64,000 bases of DNA, from contig CAKRLE010000003.1 of assembly GCA_934359185.1 (NCBI GenBank), positions 201,785 through 265,784 of the forward strand, read 5' to 3'. Each line of letters begins with the position of its first letter. The stretch's first letter is position 1. The notes beneath the pieces are model-generated. The model worked only from the letters and a program-made list of their open reading frames with translations. It was not told the DNA's origin and ran no database searches. This DNA comes from an uncultured Lachnospira sp. Its GTDB lineage: Bacteria > Bacillota > Clostridia > Lachnospirales > Lachnospiraceae. Below are positions 46,438-55,567 of this stretch, one piece after another. The position numbers and the translations under genes are program-made.

Positions 46438-46935
46438 TTAATAAATTCTTTTAAAGTTATCACCTACTACTGCCAATATTTCCTCTTCATCTCCATTTTT
46501 TGAAAAATACGCAATAACATTATCTTTTGAAATAGTTGCTTGAAACATATGCGAAGGACCAAAATTCTTGGCTACATTTTTCAATAAACTCCAAGATATT
46601 CGTGGTTTTTCTTCATTCGGATCTTGACTACCACGATAAATTGTAATCATATCCGGAAATGCCTCATATTTTATCAAATCTTCTTCAAACATTATATCCT
46701 TCCTATCCACTCCCGAAAAAGCTTCTATTAAGGTATCCATTAGCACTTCGTCAGTATCTGTAACAAACAATTTATATAAGCACATTGCATATAGCTCTTT
46801 TGGTATTATAGTTTTTAAACTAATCAGCTTTTGAAACGCCTTCTCATTTTCCCAATCTTCTTGCAATTGAAATACTTCTATGCACTCTGAATATTTACCA
46901 ACTAAATCCTTAAATTTACTAAAATCAAGCATCAT
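46438..46935 (-). CDS. ADP-ribosyltransferase-like protein (putative toxin or modifier)
   Basis: A 165-residue protein with a helical N-terminal half (about 1-95). The C-terminal half follows the R-S-E layout of ADP-ribosyltransferases: ITIYRGSQDP (Arg), RISWSLLKNVAKNFG (Ser-x-Ser) and AYFSKNGDEEEILAVVG (Glu-x-Glu). This resembles small phage- and plasmid-borne ART-like proteins. No close named family is recognised. Two adjacent ATGs follow GAAGGAGGG; the second (46932) has better spacing. It is cotranscribed with a SIR2/AbiH-like gene, so both products may act on NAD. Confidence 0.55.
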   Translation of the reverse strand: MMLDFSKFKDLVGKYSECIEVFQLQEDWENEKAFQKLISLKTIIPKELYAMCLYKLFVTDTDEVLMDTLIEAFSGVDRKDIMFEEDLIKYEAFPDMITIYRGSQDPNEEKPRISWSLLKNVAKNFGPSHMFQATISKDNVIAYFSKNGDEEEILAVVGDNFKRIY

Positions 46936-47128
46936 TTCCCTCCTTCGATATATTCTACTTCTGATATACGACTACTTTTTCCTTTTTCAACTCACAACTC
47001 AATATTTTTTATTTATTTTGAACCATCAGGAATTTTTATTTTGACACTCTAAATCTGACTAAAAGGCATGTGCGTAAGCTCTACATAAACCACCGTATAA
47101 ATATTCACCTCATCTGATCCATAAAAAA

Positions 47129-47212
47129 TCAGATTTCCGAATGCCTATTAAGGTTACATGTTCCCTGCATCATCTCTGACCATGGCATAAGGTCTTCAAG
47201 GATGCTTTCAAC
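47129..47212 (-). mobile_element. IS66-like transposase C-terminal remnant
   Basis: Minus-strand reading ESILEDLMPWSEMMQ and a stop matches the L-E-D-L-x-P-W tail of IS66-family transposases. The same tail (FLEDLLPWSPKLP) occurs at 51973-52074. The rest of the 46936-47314 gap shows nothing else clear. Confidence 0.5.
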
Positions 47213-47314
47213 CTAAAAAGTGTCAAAGATGGAATTTTATATCACTTTTAACACATTTTCCAAATATATATTTTAGGTTTTATAAGTATTTTATAGTGTC
47301 TGTCACCTTGTACC

Positions 47315-47977
47315 TCATATGTCACATCTACTGTTTTCTAACTTTAAATCATATTTCTTATTCATTCGTGCAATCTTAACTGGCAATTCATATATGTAAT
47401 ACAGAATTGTCTCCATAAAATCAATCAGTTCAAGCACATCACTCTGCGATAATTTAATATCATCACCATGTGCACCAGAATTGCCAAGCTTTCTGATTAG
47501 GAAGCTGCATTTATCCAAAGTTTCTGGAAGAATATTCTTACTTACCATCTCTTTCAACATAGCTTCCAGATTATTCTTCTTGCTTCCACGCTCTTTGCAT
47601 ATCTTTTCCAAAACAAGCCGAATTGCTATCAGACTAACGTTCGAATCTATCTTTGATGTTTTTACTGCAGCCTGGTATGATTCAAGAATTGACTCAGGTA
47701 CATATATAAAATCATATCTATCTCTAGGATATTCTATAGATTCTTCTTGAAAATAATCACCATGAATATCAATCATACTATCATCAGAATATGTCTTGTG
47801 CAAAGAAACCTCCCTACATACTGGACATTCAAGCATCCTCCATATAGTATCCATTTCAAAGATTACTTCACCATCATCATAATCTGTATAATGCTGCTTG
47901 TGTTGAGCAGCATTTTTCAATAATCCCTTATTTCCACAATGCTTACATGTCTGTAAAATGTATTTCTCTTCACTCAT
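47315..47977 (-). CDS. DUF4145-domain protein with zinc ribbon
   Basis: A 220-residue protein. The N-terminal zinc ribbon (CKHCGNKG and CPVCREV, residues 11-56) is followed by a helical DUF4145 domain (about 95-205) with SLIAIRLVLEKICKERG and KLGNSGAHGDD, where the R-x3-E and A-H-G pattern is typical. DUF4145 occurs as a fusion partner in type I restriction subunits and as free proteins near defence genes, probably as an RNA- or DNA-handling accessory. It stands alone here, with about 200 bp of AT-rich DNA upstream. Confidence 0.75.
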   Translation of the reverse strand: MSEEKYILQTCKHCGNKGLLKNAAQHKQHYTDYDDGEVIFEMDTIWRMLECPVCREVSLHKTYSDDSMIDIHGDYFQEESIEYPRDRYDFIYVPESILESYQAAVKTSKIDSNVSLIAIRLVLEKICKERGSKKNNLEAMLKEMVSKNILPETLDKCSFLIRKLGNSGAHGDDIKLSQSDVLELIDFMETILYYIYELPVKIARMNKKYDLKLENSRCDI

Positions 47978-48202
47978 GATTGTTACCTCTTGTATCTATA
48001 TATATTTTATAATGCCCTGCACCTTATACTTATTCACGCATCCATCTTTTCTGTATCAAATCCACCATCAAATAAATATATAATTCCACTGAAAAGTTTA
48101 ACCTAATAACATTTAGTTATGTTTATTCAAATTTAATAAGCTCTAATTTTCCTCACAAACCTATATACTATAATACCTATTACCTTTTTCAAATCATCAG
48201 CA

Positions 48203-49519
48203 TTACAGCTTTTCCCCATTGCAAACAGCAATACATTCTTCCTTTATATCATCCGACAATTCAAAACTTAAACTTAATTCCCCCAAGCCACCAAATATGT
48301 ACCTATATATTTCCATCCATTTAGCTAATCCATTATCAAACTTTTCATTTTCTTCAACTCTATAATCTGCAAATCTACATACTAACTTGTTAATACTCTT
48401 GACCTCCTTGCAGAGTGTCATAAATATGTCGCTATTTCCATTCATAAATTCATTTTTTGCACTTTGATTCACAATTTCTAACACTTTAATTATTGGAACA
48501 AATAATGACATAACCCATCCATATTGTGTTCTGTCATCAAAGAACTGTTTTGAAGTTGTCTCCATATTCTGCTGATATATTATTGCATCTCTTAATGACA
48601 AATTATAATATTCACTTAATTCATTAACAATATTTTTAACATAATATTGTTCATAACTAGTTGAAAATACATCTATATTTTTCTGTTTAACTGATGGCAG
48701 ACATATACTTATATCAAAAAATTTGTTTAAGTACGCTGTTGAATCAAATCCTTGTCCATAATATTTAGATATTGTATACCCCAGTTGTTCTTTATTAATA
48801 GAAAATATAAAGATTATTCTATCGTCATCAAAGTAATGCTTTAATCGCTCCAACATTTCTATTGCATAACTAGGTTTACATCTATCAAGTTCATCTACAA
48901 TGATAATTAATTTCTGTGTACTTTCGACTATAATATCGTCCAATATTCTCTTCACACTTTCTCTGATTTCCTCTGCTGTTTTAATATCATTTAATAAATC
49001 GACACCTCTAAACTCATCCTTTATCTGCTTAATATTAACTTCACAAAACCTTGTCTTAATCGACGGCATAATATCTATTATTTTTTCTATTGCTGACTTA
49101 CTATTTATCTTGGTTATATTAATATTTTTTTCACCTTCTTTTACTATTATGTAGAGAAGTGATAACAATGGGTCATTATGACAATCATATAACCATGCAT
49201 TGTAATAAATTGGAAAATATGATTTACTTATTAAATCGTCTTCCTTTATAGTATTAATAAAATATTCTTCCATATTAGATGTATCTTCTTTTAATATCCT
49301 CTTTGTCATATACTTAAGAGTCCATTCAATCTGTCTGACATAAAATGTCTTTCCTTCTCCCCATCTTGCATCAAGGCTAATAAATACATTCGAATCTATC
49401 ATATCCAAGCTTTTTATAAAATTCTTCACTGAAGACATCCTTCCGTATTTATTCTCCTTAATAGACTGTAATACATTCTCATCTGTAGCATCTATATTAT
49501 ATTTTTTATAATTGCTCAT
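48203..49519 (-). CDS. KAP-family P-loop NTPase
   Basis: A 438-residue KAP NTPase (PF07693). Walker A WGEGKTFY is near residue 53, YYNAWLYDCHNDPLLSLLY near 110 is the KAP-specific segment, and Walker B LIIIVDELDRCKPSYAIEML near 205 includes the DELDR signature, with the sensor in IIFIFSINKEQL. The usual transmembrane insertion of many KAP proteins is absent. KAP NTPases are often found on prophages and plasmids and include anti-phage exclusion factors such as PifA. GGAGGTG precedes the ATG. No partner is cotranscribed. Confidence 0.85.
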   Translation of the reverse strand: MSNYKKYNIDATDENVLQSIKENKYGRMSSVKNFIKSLDMIDSNVFISLDARWGEGKTFYVRQIEWTLKYMTKRILKEDTSNMEEYFINTIKEDDLISKSYFPIYYNAWLYDCHNDPLLSLLYIIVKEGEKNINITKINSKSAIEKIIDIMPSIKTRFCEVNIKQIKDEFRGVDLLNDIKTAEEIRESVKRILDDIIVESTQKLIIIVDELDRCKPSYAIEMLERLKHYFDDDRIIFIFSINKEQLGYTISKYYGQGFDSTAYLNKFFDISICLPSVKQKNIDVFSTSYEQYYVKNIVNELSEYYNLSLRDAIIYQQNMETTSKQFFDDRTQYGWVMSLFVPIIKVLEIVNQSAKNEFMNGNSDIFMTLCKEVKSINKLVCRFADYRVEENEKFDNGLAKWMEIYRYIFGGLGELSLSFELSDDIKEECIAVCNGEKL

Positions 49520-49749
49520 GTAACACCTCCATTTATGTTAAACATTAATCCTTCGTATTTTATATTACCTTTTTTCATATATAAAACCATACGCTTAATA
49601 TATCATCTCATATTAATATTTCAATACGCTTTGCATGAACTGCACAAAATCGAGCATGAACTGCACATAAAATCCTTCTTTCTGTGATTTGATACTTTAG
49701 AATGTAACCATTAGAGCGTTTACAAATATTTCATTTACACAATCAACTC

Positions 49750-49918
49750 CTAATATAATATAAGATTACTAAACAGATACTCTGAATCTTCACTTCCAAT
49801 TTTATCTATGTATCCTCCATTAAATAATAAATAATCTCTCGGAATCTCTAAGTCAGTAAATGCAAGACTTCCAGATTCCTTTTTTTTATTAAAATCCCCA
49901 CTTTTTTGAAAAATTAGG
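49750..49918 (-). pseudogene. C-terminal coding fragment, family unknown
   Basis: Minus strand gives about 55 uninterrupted residues (including LAFTDLEIPRDYLLFNGGY) ending in TAG, with no start codon. It abuts the repeat at 49925, so an insertion or deletion probably removed the rest of the gene. The rest of the 49520-49750 gap holds AT-rich DNA with nothing recognised. Confidence 0.4.
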
Positions 49919-49924
49919 TAGTAT

Positions 49925-49969
49925 CTTAACTTAACGAAAACTACCTACCATTGGTGCCTGGCACCTTAT
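49925..49969. repeat. Palindromic repeat end, copy 1
   Basis: CTTAACTTAA, a variable centre, ACCATTG, then GTGCCTGGCACCTTAT. A similar block in the same orientation is at 58235-58277. GGTGCC-T-GGCACC is itself a palindrome. Confidence 0.5.
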
Positions 49970-50467
49970 AGATCTCTCCGTAATAAACAGTCCGCCTATC
50001 AGCGTGACCGCCCATAGCGGGATACTCTCAAAAAATCCGCAATCTTCAACGGCTGTCACGATTTCCTGCGGCAACACCGTCTGCTGTGCCGAGCCAAATC
50101 CTGCGGCATTCATAATCGTGGAAATCATACCCTGCACAATCTTAAACAGTGCCATCATCAGTTCTAATCCGTAGGTCACTGCACCTTTGGCAATGGCAAA
50201 GCGGATAAACAGCTTCAAAGCCTGCTCTGGTCGCTTGACTTCTGCAAAATTTCCGCAGGTACGCATCACACCCACAACAAAGAACAGCACGAGCAGGGCA
50301 AGTCCGATAGCCTGCACCGCACCGTGAATATCCACGATGACATTCCATATCGTGCCTCCCTTAAAGTTCTCTGGGGATTGGGTAATGAGCTGCCATATCT
50401 CGGCTAATTTCTCATTCCAAGTGTTTAAGGCGTTCTCCAAATTTTGTACGACCCAGTTATCTGACAC
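49931..50467 (-). pseudogene. Conjugal transfer membrane protein (TrbL/VirB6-like), truncated
   Basis: The first ~165 residues look like the start of the Gram-positive ICE TrbL-like channel protein: a helical start (NLENALNTWNEKLAEIWQLI, 20 residues), a hydrophobic segment (AIGLALLVLFFVVGVM), FIRFAIAKGAVTYGLELMMA and PLWAVTLIGGLFIT. The normal second half with further helices is missing, and the frame ends in RSIRCQAPMVGSFR read from the palindromic repeat. Its GC content is clearly higher than that of its neighbours, a sign of separate origin. Start GTG at 50467 with AAAGGAGG upstream. Remnant of an integrative conjugative element. Confidence 0.75.
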
Positions 50468-50644
50468 TGTTCACGACCTCCTTTCATTGAATAATTTGTT
50501 TTCTGCATCTTTGACCTCCTTTCAGTTTTATTTATCAAAACAGGTTGAAAAGTAACATAAAAATGTTACAATATAAAATAGCTTTTTAGTTCACATATAT
50601 ATGCAAAACCAAAAAGCTATGTAATTTGTAAAGGTAGAATTTCT

Positions 50645-51882
50645 ATGGATATTTTAATAAATTTTTTTAAGAGTGGTATTCTGATACCTTTTTTTTAATT
50701 CTGTTTGCAACATTTCTTTTTAGCATTCTTTGCGAATTAATAATTACTAGCAGCATAACTTTTTATTTTTGGATTCAAAATATTTTAATTGTTAATTCTA
50801 GTAGTTCAAACAAACTGATTATTAGCAAATTAATAATCAGTTTCTATAAAATCCACAAAATAATTATCTCATTTTTTGTACGAATAAGACCTTTTCAATT
50901 TAAAAGTTATGAGTCTTCCGAAACTTTTCATCCTATGCTTTGTACAACAAAATCTAAAAGAAATATTATAAGTATATTGATTTGTTTTGGAATCACTATG
51001 GTAATCAACTTCGTTTTGAATAATATTAATATATTTAAAAAAGCCTATTTATGGTTTCTTGATGAACAAATCGCTAAAAATATATTGACTTTTATCTCCG
51101 AAAACAAATGGATGCTACTAACTACTTTTGGCGTAGTATTTCTTGTATATGAAGTCTTAAAAGACAGATTTACAAACAAGATTATTTCAGAAATTCATGA
51201 TGAAGAATTGAAAAACATAATCATAACCCATAAAGAGCTCTTCATGGATTTTATTACTCTTCGTAATACCTTGTGTTTTAATATAAATCATTTTTTTGAT
51301 ACTCCGAAAGAAAATGGAATAATCTATCACATACATATGAGCATCACCGAAAAATTCCCTTCTTTTGAATTCGATTCAGTTCATCGCAGTTTCAAAAAGA
51401 AAGAATGTCAAAACTTATACTCTCCTTTAAACGCAGGAACGTATGGTTATAAAAATATTGCTGATATTTTAAACAAAATGAAAATAAGAATAGAAGAATT
51501 TAAAAATACAAATCCTTTTTATAATACATCAGCAATCAATAAATATGTTCGCGGATTACAAGGGTTTGATATTTCACGTGCCATTAAAGAAAACGATATA
51601 AACCATTTGCTTTGTGAAGAATTCATCAAAAGTTTGTATGAACTATACCCTGAACATATTACCGAATTTATAACAAATAGCAATTTTGAGGATAAAAGCA
51701 AAATCATAAAACTTAATGAGCTTTTAGACTCTGGCAATTATCTTGCTGCCAATACTGTATTAAAAACCATTGAATATACAATTGATATTGAAACATATAT
51801 TTATAAATTCAGTAAGGCTTTTGCTCTTAAAACCAGACGAAAAGAATTGTCTTTTGAACAAATTCTTGATAAATATAAGTAA
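50645..51882 (+). pseudogene. Multi-pass membrane protein split at an 8-T tract
   Basis: The ATG at 50645 (AAAGGTAG upstream) opens MDILINFFKSGILIPFF and meets a stop immediately after TTTTTTTT (50689-50696). With one more T the frame would continue without a stop from LILFATFLFSILCELIITSS (20 residues) through the ATG at 50935 to 51882, giving about 413 residues. As read, only the internal ORF 50935-51882 (315 residues) is open. It has two hydrophobic segments (about 12-32 and 58-76 of that ORF) and a soluble helical C-terminal domain. No family is recognised. The gene may be a phase-variable locus, a recent pseudogene or an assembly error. A terminator follows. Confidence 0.6.
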
Positions 51883-51895
51883 TCTTTATGTATAT

Positions 51896-51928
51896 GCCGT
51901 ATCCTATTATGGATACGGCTATTTTTTA
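51896..51928 (+). terminator. Terminator of the split membrane gene
   Basis: GCCGTATCC pairs with GGATACGGC around TATTAT, followed by TATTTTTTAG on the plus strand. Confidence 0.85.
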
Positions 51929-51964
51929 GCCGTAAACGCTCCAACCAATGTACCTTGACTTTTA

Positions 51965-51990
51965 AAAGACCGTTAACAACGGTCTTTTTG
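51965..51990. terminator. Small terminator overlapping a transposase remnant
   Basis: AAAGACCGTT-AAC-AACGGTCTTT with a TTTG tail. It can act on both strands. Confidence 0.65.
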
Positions 51991-52074
51991 TTTTCTGATG
52001 TATTCTGGCAGTTTTGGTGACCATGGAAGAAGATCTTCTAGAAATGAGCGGTCTGTATCCATATAGGAAAATAT
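51973..52074 (-). mobile_element. IS66-like transposase C-terminal remnant
   Basis: Minus-strand reading DRSFLEDLLPWSPKLPEYI then a Lys/Asp-rich end and TAA. It matches the tail at 47129-47212. No upstream transposase sequence is left. Confidence 0.5.
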
Positions 52075-52155
52075 GGATAATATTTATCAATTAATGAACT
52101 GCAATATTCACTTGATTTGTGACTATAAATCCCTGTAAAGGAATTTTATTTAGTT

Positions 52156-52665
52156 TTAAACAATTAAACGTTTCTTTCTAGCTTGTTCTTCATTAAGTAT
52201 TATAAAATCTTGTATTTTCCAAATATGCATTTCCGGATATAATTCTTTCCTAAATTTTTCCTGGAGAGGAATTATCCAAGATTTGTCTGCATTTTTTATT
52301 ACCAGAACTAAACGTATGGTCAGATTTTCTATATTTTTCATTTCTTCAGAAACTCCATCCAGTGCATATCTATTCAGAAGAATATTCGCATATAAATCCA
52401 GGAAATGTCGCATCTTCTCTACAATTTCTTTTATTTCTGTATTATACTGATTCTCATCTTTTATTATTCCATTAATTGGATCAGGATAACTTTTCTTTGC
52501 TTCTATAAACAACAATTTATTTGATTTTAACAATATAAATTCACAACAACGTACTCTCTGTTGTCTTAACTTTTTCTTATATTGTTCACTCTCTTCAATT
52601 CGAAACACCTGTTTTTCTTGGTATGTTCCAAACTTCATACCTGACTCTGGAATAATAATTCCCAT
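52156..52665 (-). CDS. Nuclease-like partner of the adjacent ATPase
   Basis: A 169-residue protein with a PD-(D/E)XK-like core: CCEFILLKSNKLLFIEAKKS contains an upstream Glu and the E-x-K pair (EAK) followed by SYPDP. Helices with many Lys and Glu follow. It overlaps the ATPase frame by one base, so they are translationally coupled. ATPase plus PD-(D/E)XK pairs are a common plan in phage-defence modules. Family membership is by motif only. The start at 52665 coincides with the ATPase stop. Confidence 0.6.
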   Translation of the reverse strand: MGIIIPESGMKFGTYQEKQVFRIEESEQYKKKLRQQRVRCCEFILLKSNKLLFIEAKKSYPDPINGIIKDENQYNTEIKEIVEKMRHFLDLYANILLNRYALDGVSEEMKNIENLTIRLVLVIKNADKSWIIPLQEKFRKELYPEMHIWKIQDFIILNEEQARKKRLIV

Positions 52666-53692
52666 TAAAGTACCTCCTCTATTTCCTGCTCATACAATTG
52701 AATAGATGTATCTATAATAGAATTATCAGGCATACCATCATGCAGATCACATATTTGTGCCTCCTGACCTTTATTTAAGGAAATACATTTCACTGTATTT
52801 TCTTTTTTTAGCGCAATTAAAAACAATTTTTTAATTACAAAATATGAATGACTGGTTATAAACACCTGAAGTCCCATCTCATTTGCTATATTGTCAATCA
52901 TATCCAAAAACTGGCATACCGCTTTCGGATGTAACGCAGATTCAATTTCATCAATAAAAATAATGGAATTTGTATTTAAATAGCCATTGGCAAGCAGTCG
53001 ATCCATTATAGCAATTTTCTTCACGCCTTCTGAAGTTGCACCAATCGAAAATTTTTGATTTTTTTATTTTTATAGTACCATTTACCATTGTTTTCATCAT
53101 ATTCTACTTTACCATCAATAACATCTCCAGCCACCTTGCGCAAATTCGCAAATACTGCATAATTTTTACCTCTGGATGGAGAAATTCTCAATGCTTTAAC
53201 AAGATCATAATAAGTATCATCAAAACCAAATGACTTATCTATCTCTCTCGATTTTAAAATAACCGAAAATAACGATAGTACTTCTTTGGCTGGTATAAAA
53301 ATAGAATTTCCTTCTTTACCATTTTCAATTGGCTCTACCATACCAACTTTACTAGCTGCGCTTTTTGAAAATTGATAATTTAACGCTATTTTATCTAATT
53401 TCATATGAAAGTCCAAACTTTCTTCTGCACTTCTGGATACAATGTCCCCCAACTTATCTACCTGAAATGTCCATCTCAATTTTTTTGACAAAATATCGTT
53501 TATAGGTGATATATCATCTCCTCTTTTATATTCTTCTAATGCTTTTACAGCAGAGTATAATGCTTTTAGCAAAAATGTTTTTCCTGTTCCGTTTTCACCT
53601 ATAATCAAATTTATATTTGAAAACTGATTGCACTCAAAGCTCTCTATCATACCGAAATTTTTCAGTTGTAAATCTTCAAGTCTATATGACAT
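52665..53692 (-). pseudogene. AAA (ABC/SMC-like) ATPase with frameshift
   Basis: Two open frames make one gene. 53021-53692 has the N-terminal part with QLKNFGMIESF and Walker A GENGTGKTFLLKALY (near residue 34). 52665-53024 has Walker B IIFIDEIESALHPKAVCQFL (20 residues) and the switch ITSHSYF. At about 53050 the run AAAAATTTTC breaks the frame; with one extra base the text reads FSIGATSEGVKKIAIMDRLL, exactly the linker expected in AAA_21 ATPases. The gene is either inactivated, slippage-controlled or an assembly error. The partner is the nuclease-like gene downstream. Confidence 0.75.
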
Positions 53693-53929
53693 TCTTGTAT
53701 GCCTCCCATCTTTGTTTTATTAACCAAATCCTTTTCCATCATCATACGCAAATATTAAAGCAATTGTAGTATTTTATATTAATGCAAACAACATTTTTCT
53801 TTTTTATACAGCTTTGAAAGGTAAATTTATTCTATAGCCTGCCAATTTTTCACTTAATCGGCATTTCTTTATTAAGGTTATATCAAATTTTTCAGATTGA
53901 TTACAGGTACATGGGTTGAAGCGATCCTG

Positions 53930-53970
53930 CTCCTTACATATAAGCTTCACAATCTTAATATTCGCATTTC
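53930..53970 (-). pseudogene. Small decayed copy of an rfbB segment
   Basis: Minus strand reads NANIKIVKLICKE, matching NIEIVKLICKE of the intact rfbB; about 34 of 39 DNA bases agree with 38252-38290. Surrounding DNA (53693-54132) shows nothing else recognisable, so this is an isolated fragment of a second dehydratase gene. Confidence 0.5.
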
Positions 53971-54132
53971 CCTCAAGTCTGCTTTGACAAATCCAAGCCA
54001 CAGATTATTCGTCCAATCATAATTTTATATTTTTCGTGTACAGAAAACCGATTTGATAGTCCTCTCTTTCATACTTACTTCAAAGACATACTATTCACAA
54101 AATGTCAAAAATAATATTAAGGAGATTAAATT

Positions 54133-54306
54133 ATGAAAATTAAAGAATTTATAATTAGTATACTTAGGAAATATGGCACGGTAATAATATCCTATTTGCT
54201 TTTTAAAAGTAATTTTTTTGCCGATTTTTCTTTTAGCTGTATCATTATTAAGGTTCTATCCACATTAATAAATAAGCTATTCATTTATTTGCTTCAAAAA
54301 ATCTAA
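54133..54306 (+). CDS. Small hydrophobic peptide, 57 residues
   Basis: ATG at 54133 with AAGGAG seven to eight bases upstream. The product starts MKIKEFIISILRKYGTVIIS and ends NKLFIYLLQKI: two hydrophobic stretches, a basic N-terminus, one Cys, no acidic tail. It stands alone on the plus strand between minus-strand genes and is followed by a hairpin. A membrane-active peptide such as a type I toxin, or a small membrane regulator, is possible; no family is recognised. Confidence 0.55.
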   Translation: MKIKEFIISILRKYGTVIISYLLFKSNFFADFSFSCIIIKVLSTLINKLFIYLLQKI

Positions 54307-54325
54307 TATTTAAGGATAAAATTTA

Positions 54326-54354
54326 TGGAGTGCCCTATTGCTATGGGCACTCCA
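54326..54354. terminator. Hairpin after the small peptide gene
   Basis: TGGAGTGCCC pairs perfectly with GGGCACTCCA around a nine-base loop. The T tail is poor, so termination efficiency is uncertain. Confidence 0.55.
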
Positions 54355-54418
54355 CATAAAAGTCTGCTATTTTTCAATTCATTTTATGCTACTTGTCGCC
54401 TTGTATTTTTTCTAAACA

Positions 54419-54449
54419 ATTATCGAACATTTAGCTTAATAGCATTGCC
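54419..54449. mobile_element. Isolated IS4-like element end
   Basis: TATCGAACATTTAGCTTAAT then AGCATTGCC matches the outer ends of IS copies 1 and 2 with one difference. No other IS sequence is next to it. It directly abuts the truncated Abi_2 gene. Confidence 0.65.
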
Positions 54450-54453
54450 AATG

Positions 54454-54654
54454 TTACATCACTCCAAATAATTTTTCTATCTCTTTCTTATCTGAGCTTA
54501 TCATATTTTTATAAAATTTTGACAATGTTCCAAAACTAAACACTTCAATCAACGCATATAATGGTAATTTGCTATCTTCATAATATTTTCCATCCTTAAC
54601 TTTTAAATTCAAACTATATACCTTAATTAATCTAAAACATGACATATCATTCAA
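54454..54654 (-). pseudogene. Abi_2 (AbiD/F-like) protein fragment
   Basis: 66 codons containing LPLYALIEVFSFGTLSKFYK and EIEKLFGV, the central motif of Abi_2 abortive-infection proteins (usually about 300 residues). Both ends are missing. The 3' break coincides with the IS end at 54419-54449, so insertion truncated it. Confidence 0.7.
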
Positions 54655-54670
54655 TATTTTCTTAGCAAAA

Positions 54671-54720
54671 AATTAAAAGACCCAACGTGGTCCGCATCGT
54701 TGAGAGGCGTGTTGGGTTCT
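54671..54720 (-). terminator. Terminator of the XRE regulator gene
   Basis: Minus strand AGAACCCAAC pairs with GTTGGGTCT, followed by TTTTAATTTTTT. Confidence 0.7.
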
Positions 54721-54805
54721 GTTATTTATATTATATTCAATTGAATAAAAAATACAACCGCTTTAATATATTTTATAAAATTTTTCACTGTACATACTTT
54801 TCTTC

Positions 54806-55150
54806 TTACTTCTTCAATGCATCCAGATACCCCAACACTCTCTTCTGCATATCTGGGTCAAGCTGCTGATATGATTCCACAAGATTACCTATCTCCGTTC
54901 CCTTACTGATAACATATGTGTTATTATCTCTACTTCTGCTTCCCATGTGTTCTGCACCAGATAAGAGCTCATATGGTGTAACACCAAGTACCTCGCAAAT
55001 AATTAATATCTTATCACTTACCGGATTTGTTCTCTTTCTCTTCCAATCACTTATGGAACTCTCTGCTATGCCTGTTTGAGCTGCAAATTCCTTCTGGCTC
55101 ATTCCTTTTTCTTTTAACAACTCAAATATTCTGTCACTGATTGTTTTCAT
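54806..55150 (-). CDS. XRE-family helix-turn-helix regulator
   Basis: A 114-residue DNA-binding protein. The HTH (about 4-62) reads MSQKEFAAQTGIAESSISDW with KRKRTNPVSDKILIICEVLG, a Cro/C1-type fold. A short helical dimerisation tail ends in GYLDALKK. This small type often represses phage or mobile-element genes. It stands alone with its own terminator. Confidence 0.88.
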   Translation of the reverse strand: MKTISDRIFELLKEKGMSQKEFAAQTGIAESSISDWKRKRTNPVSDKILIICEVLGVTPYELLSGAEHMGSRSRDNNTYVISKGTEIGNLVESYQQLDPDMQKRVLGYLDALKK

Positions 55151-55255
55151 TCTGATGTTACCTTTCTTTGTAAATTATGTTTGTTTTATTTGATTTATAC
55201 GTTTATGCGTATTATGGTTGCAAAAAAATAAGGTCTAACACCTTCACATAAAATA

Positions 55256-55567
55256 CTATAACTTACTTTGATAGTTTTCCAATTGATGAAAAATACCAAT
55301 TATATCTACTATATCATTTCTCACATTAAATATAATGATATAATTCATATCAGGAACAATAGCTTCATGATATCCCTTTTTAGTAAGATATGCATCTCTA
55401 CACTCCGGAAACTGAAATGGATTCAACTCCAATCTGTCATAAATAGTATCTATACTATCAAGTAAATGCTTTGCTGCCTGCATGTTTTTTAAGCAATAAA
55501 TCAAATGATATATGATATTGTCAAGTAATTGATTAGCATGCTCTGTAACATTTAATTTATAAGTCAT
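55256..55567 (-). CDS. ParE/RelE-family toxin
   Basis: A 103-residue toxin of the RelE/ParE superfamily: an N-terminal strand YKLNVTEHANQLLDNII, the helical hairpin, NPFQFPECRDAYL and the beta core HEAIVPDMNYIIIFNV, with IIGIFHQLENY at the end. Related toxins cut ribosome-bound mRNA or poison gyrase; which applies is unclear. It overlaps the antitoxin gene by 11 bp. Confidence 0.85.
   Translation of the reverse strand: MTYKLNVTEHANQLLDNIIYHLIYCLKNMQAAKHLLDSIDTIYDRLELNPFQFPECRDAYLTKKGYHEAIVPDMNYIIIFNVRNDIVDIIGIFHQLENYQSKL

Noticed and set aside
49931-50467. TrbL-like gene considered as evidence of an intact conjugative element
   Set aside because: The gene is truncated and no relaxase, coupling protein or VirB4 homologue is present in the window.
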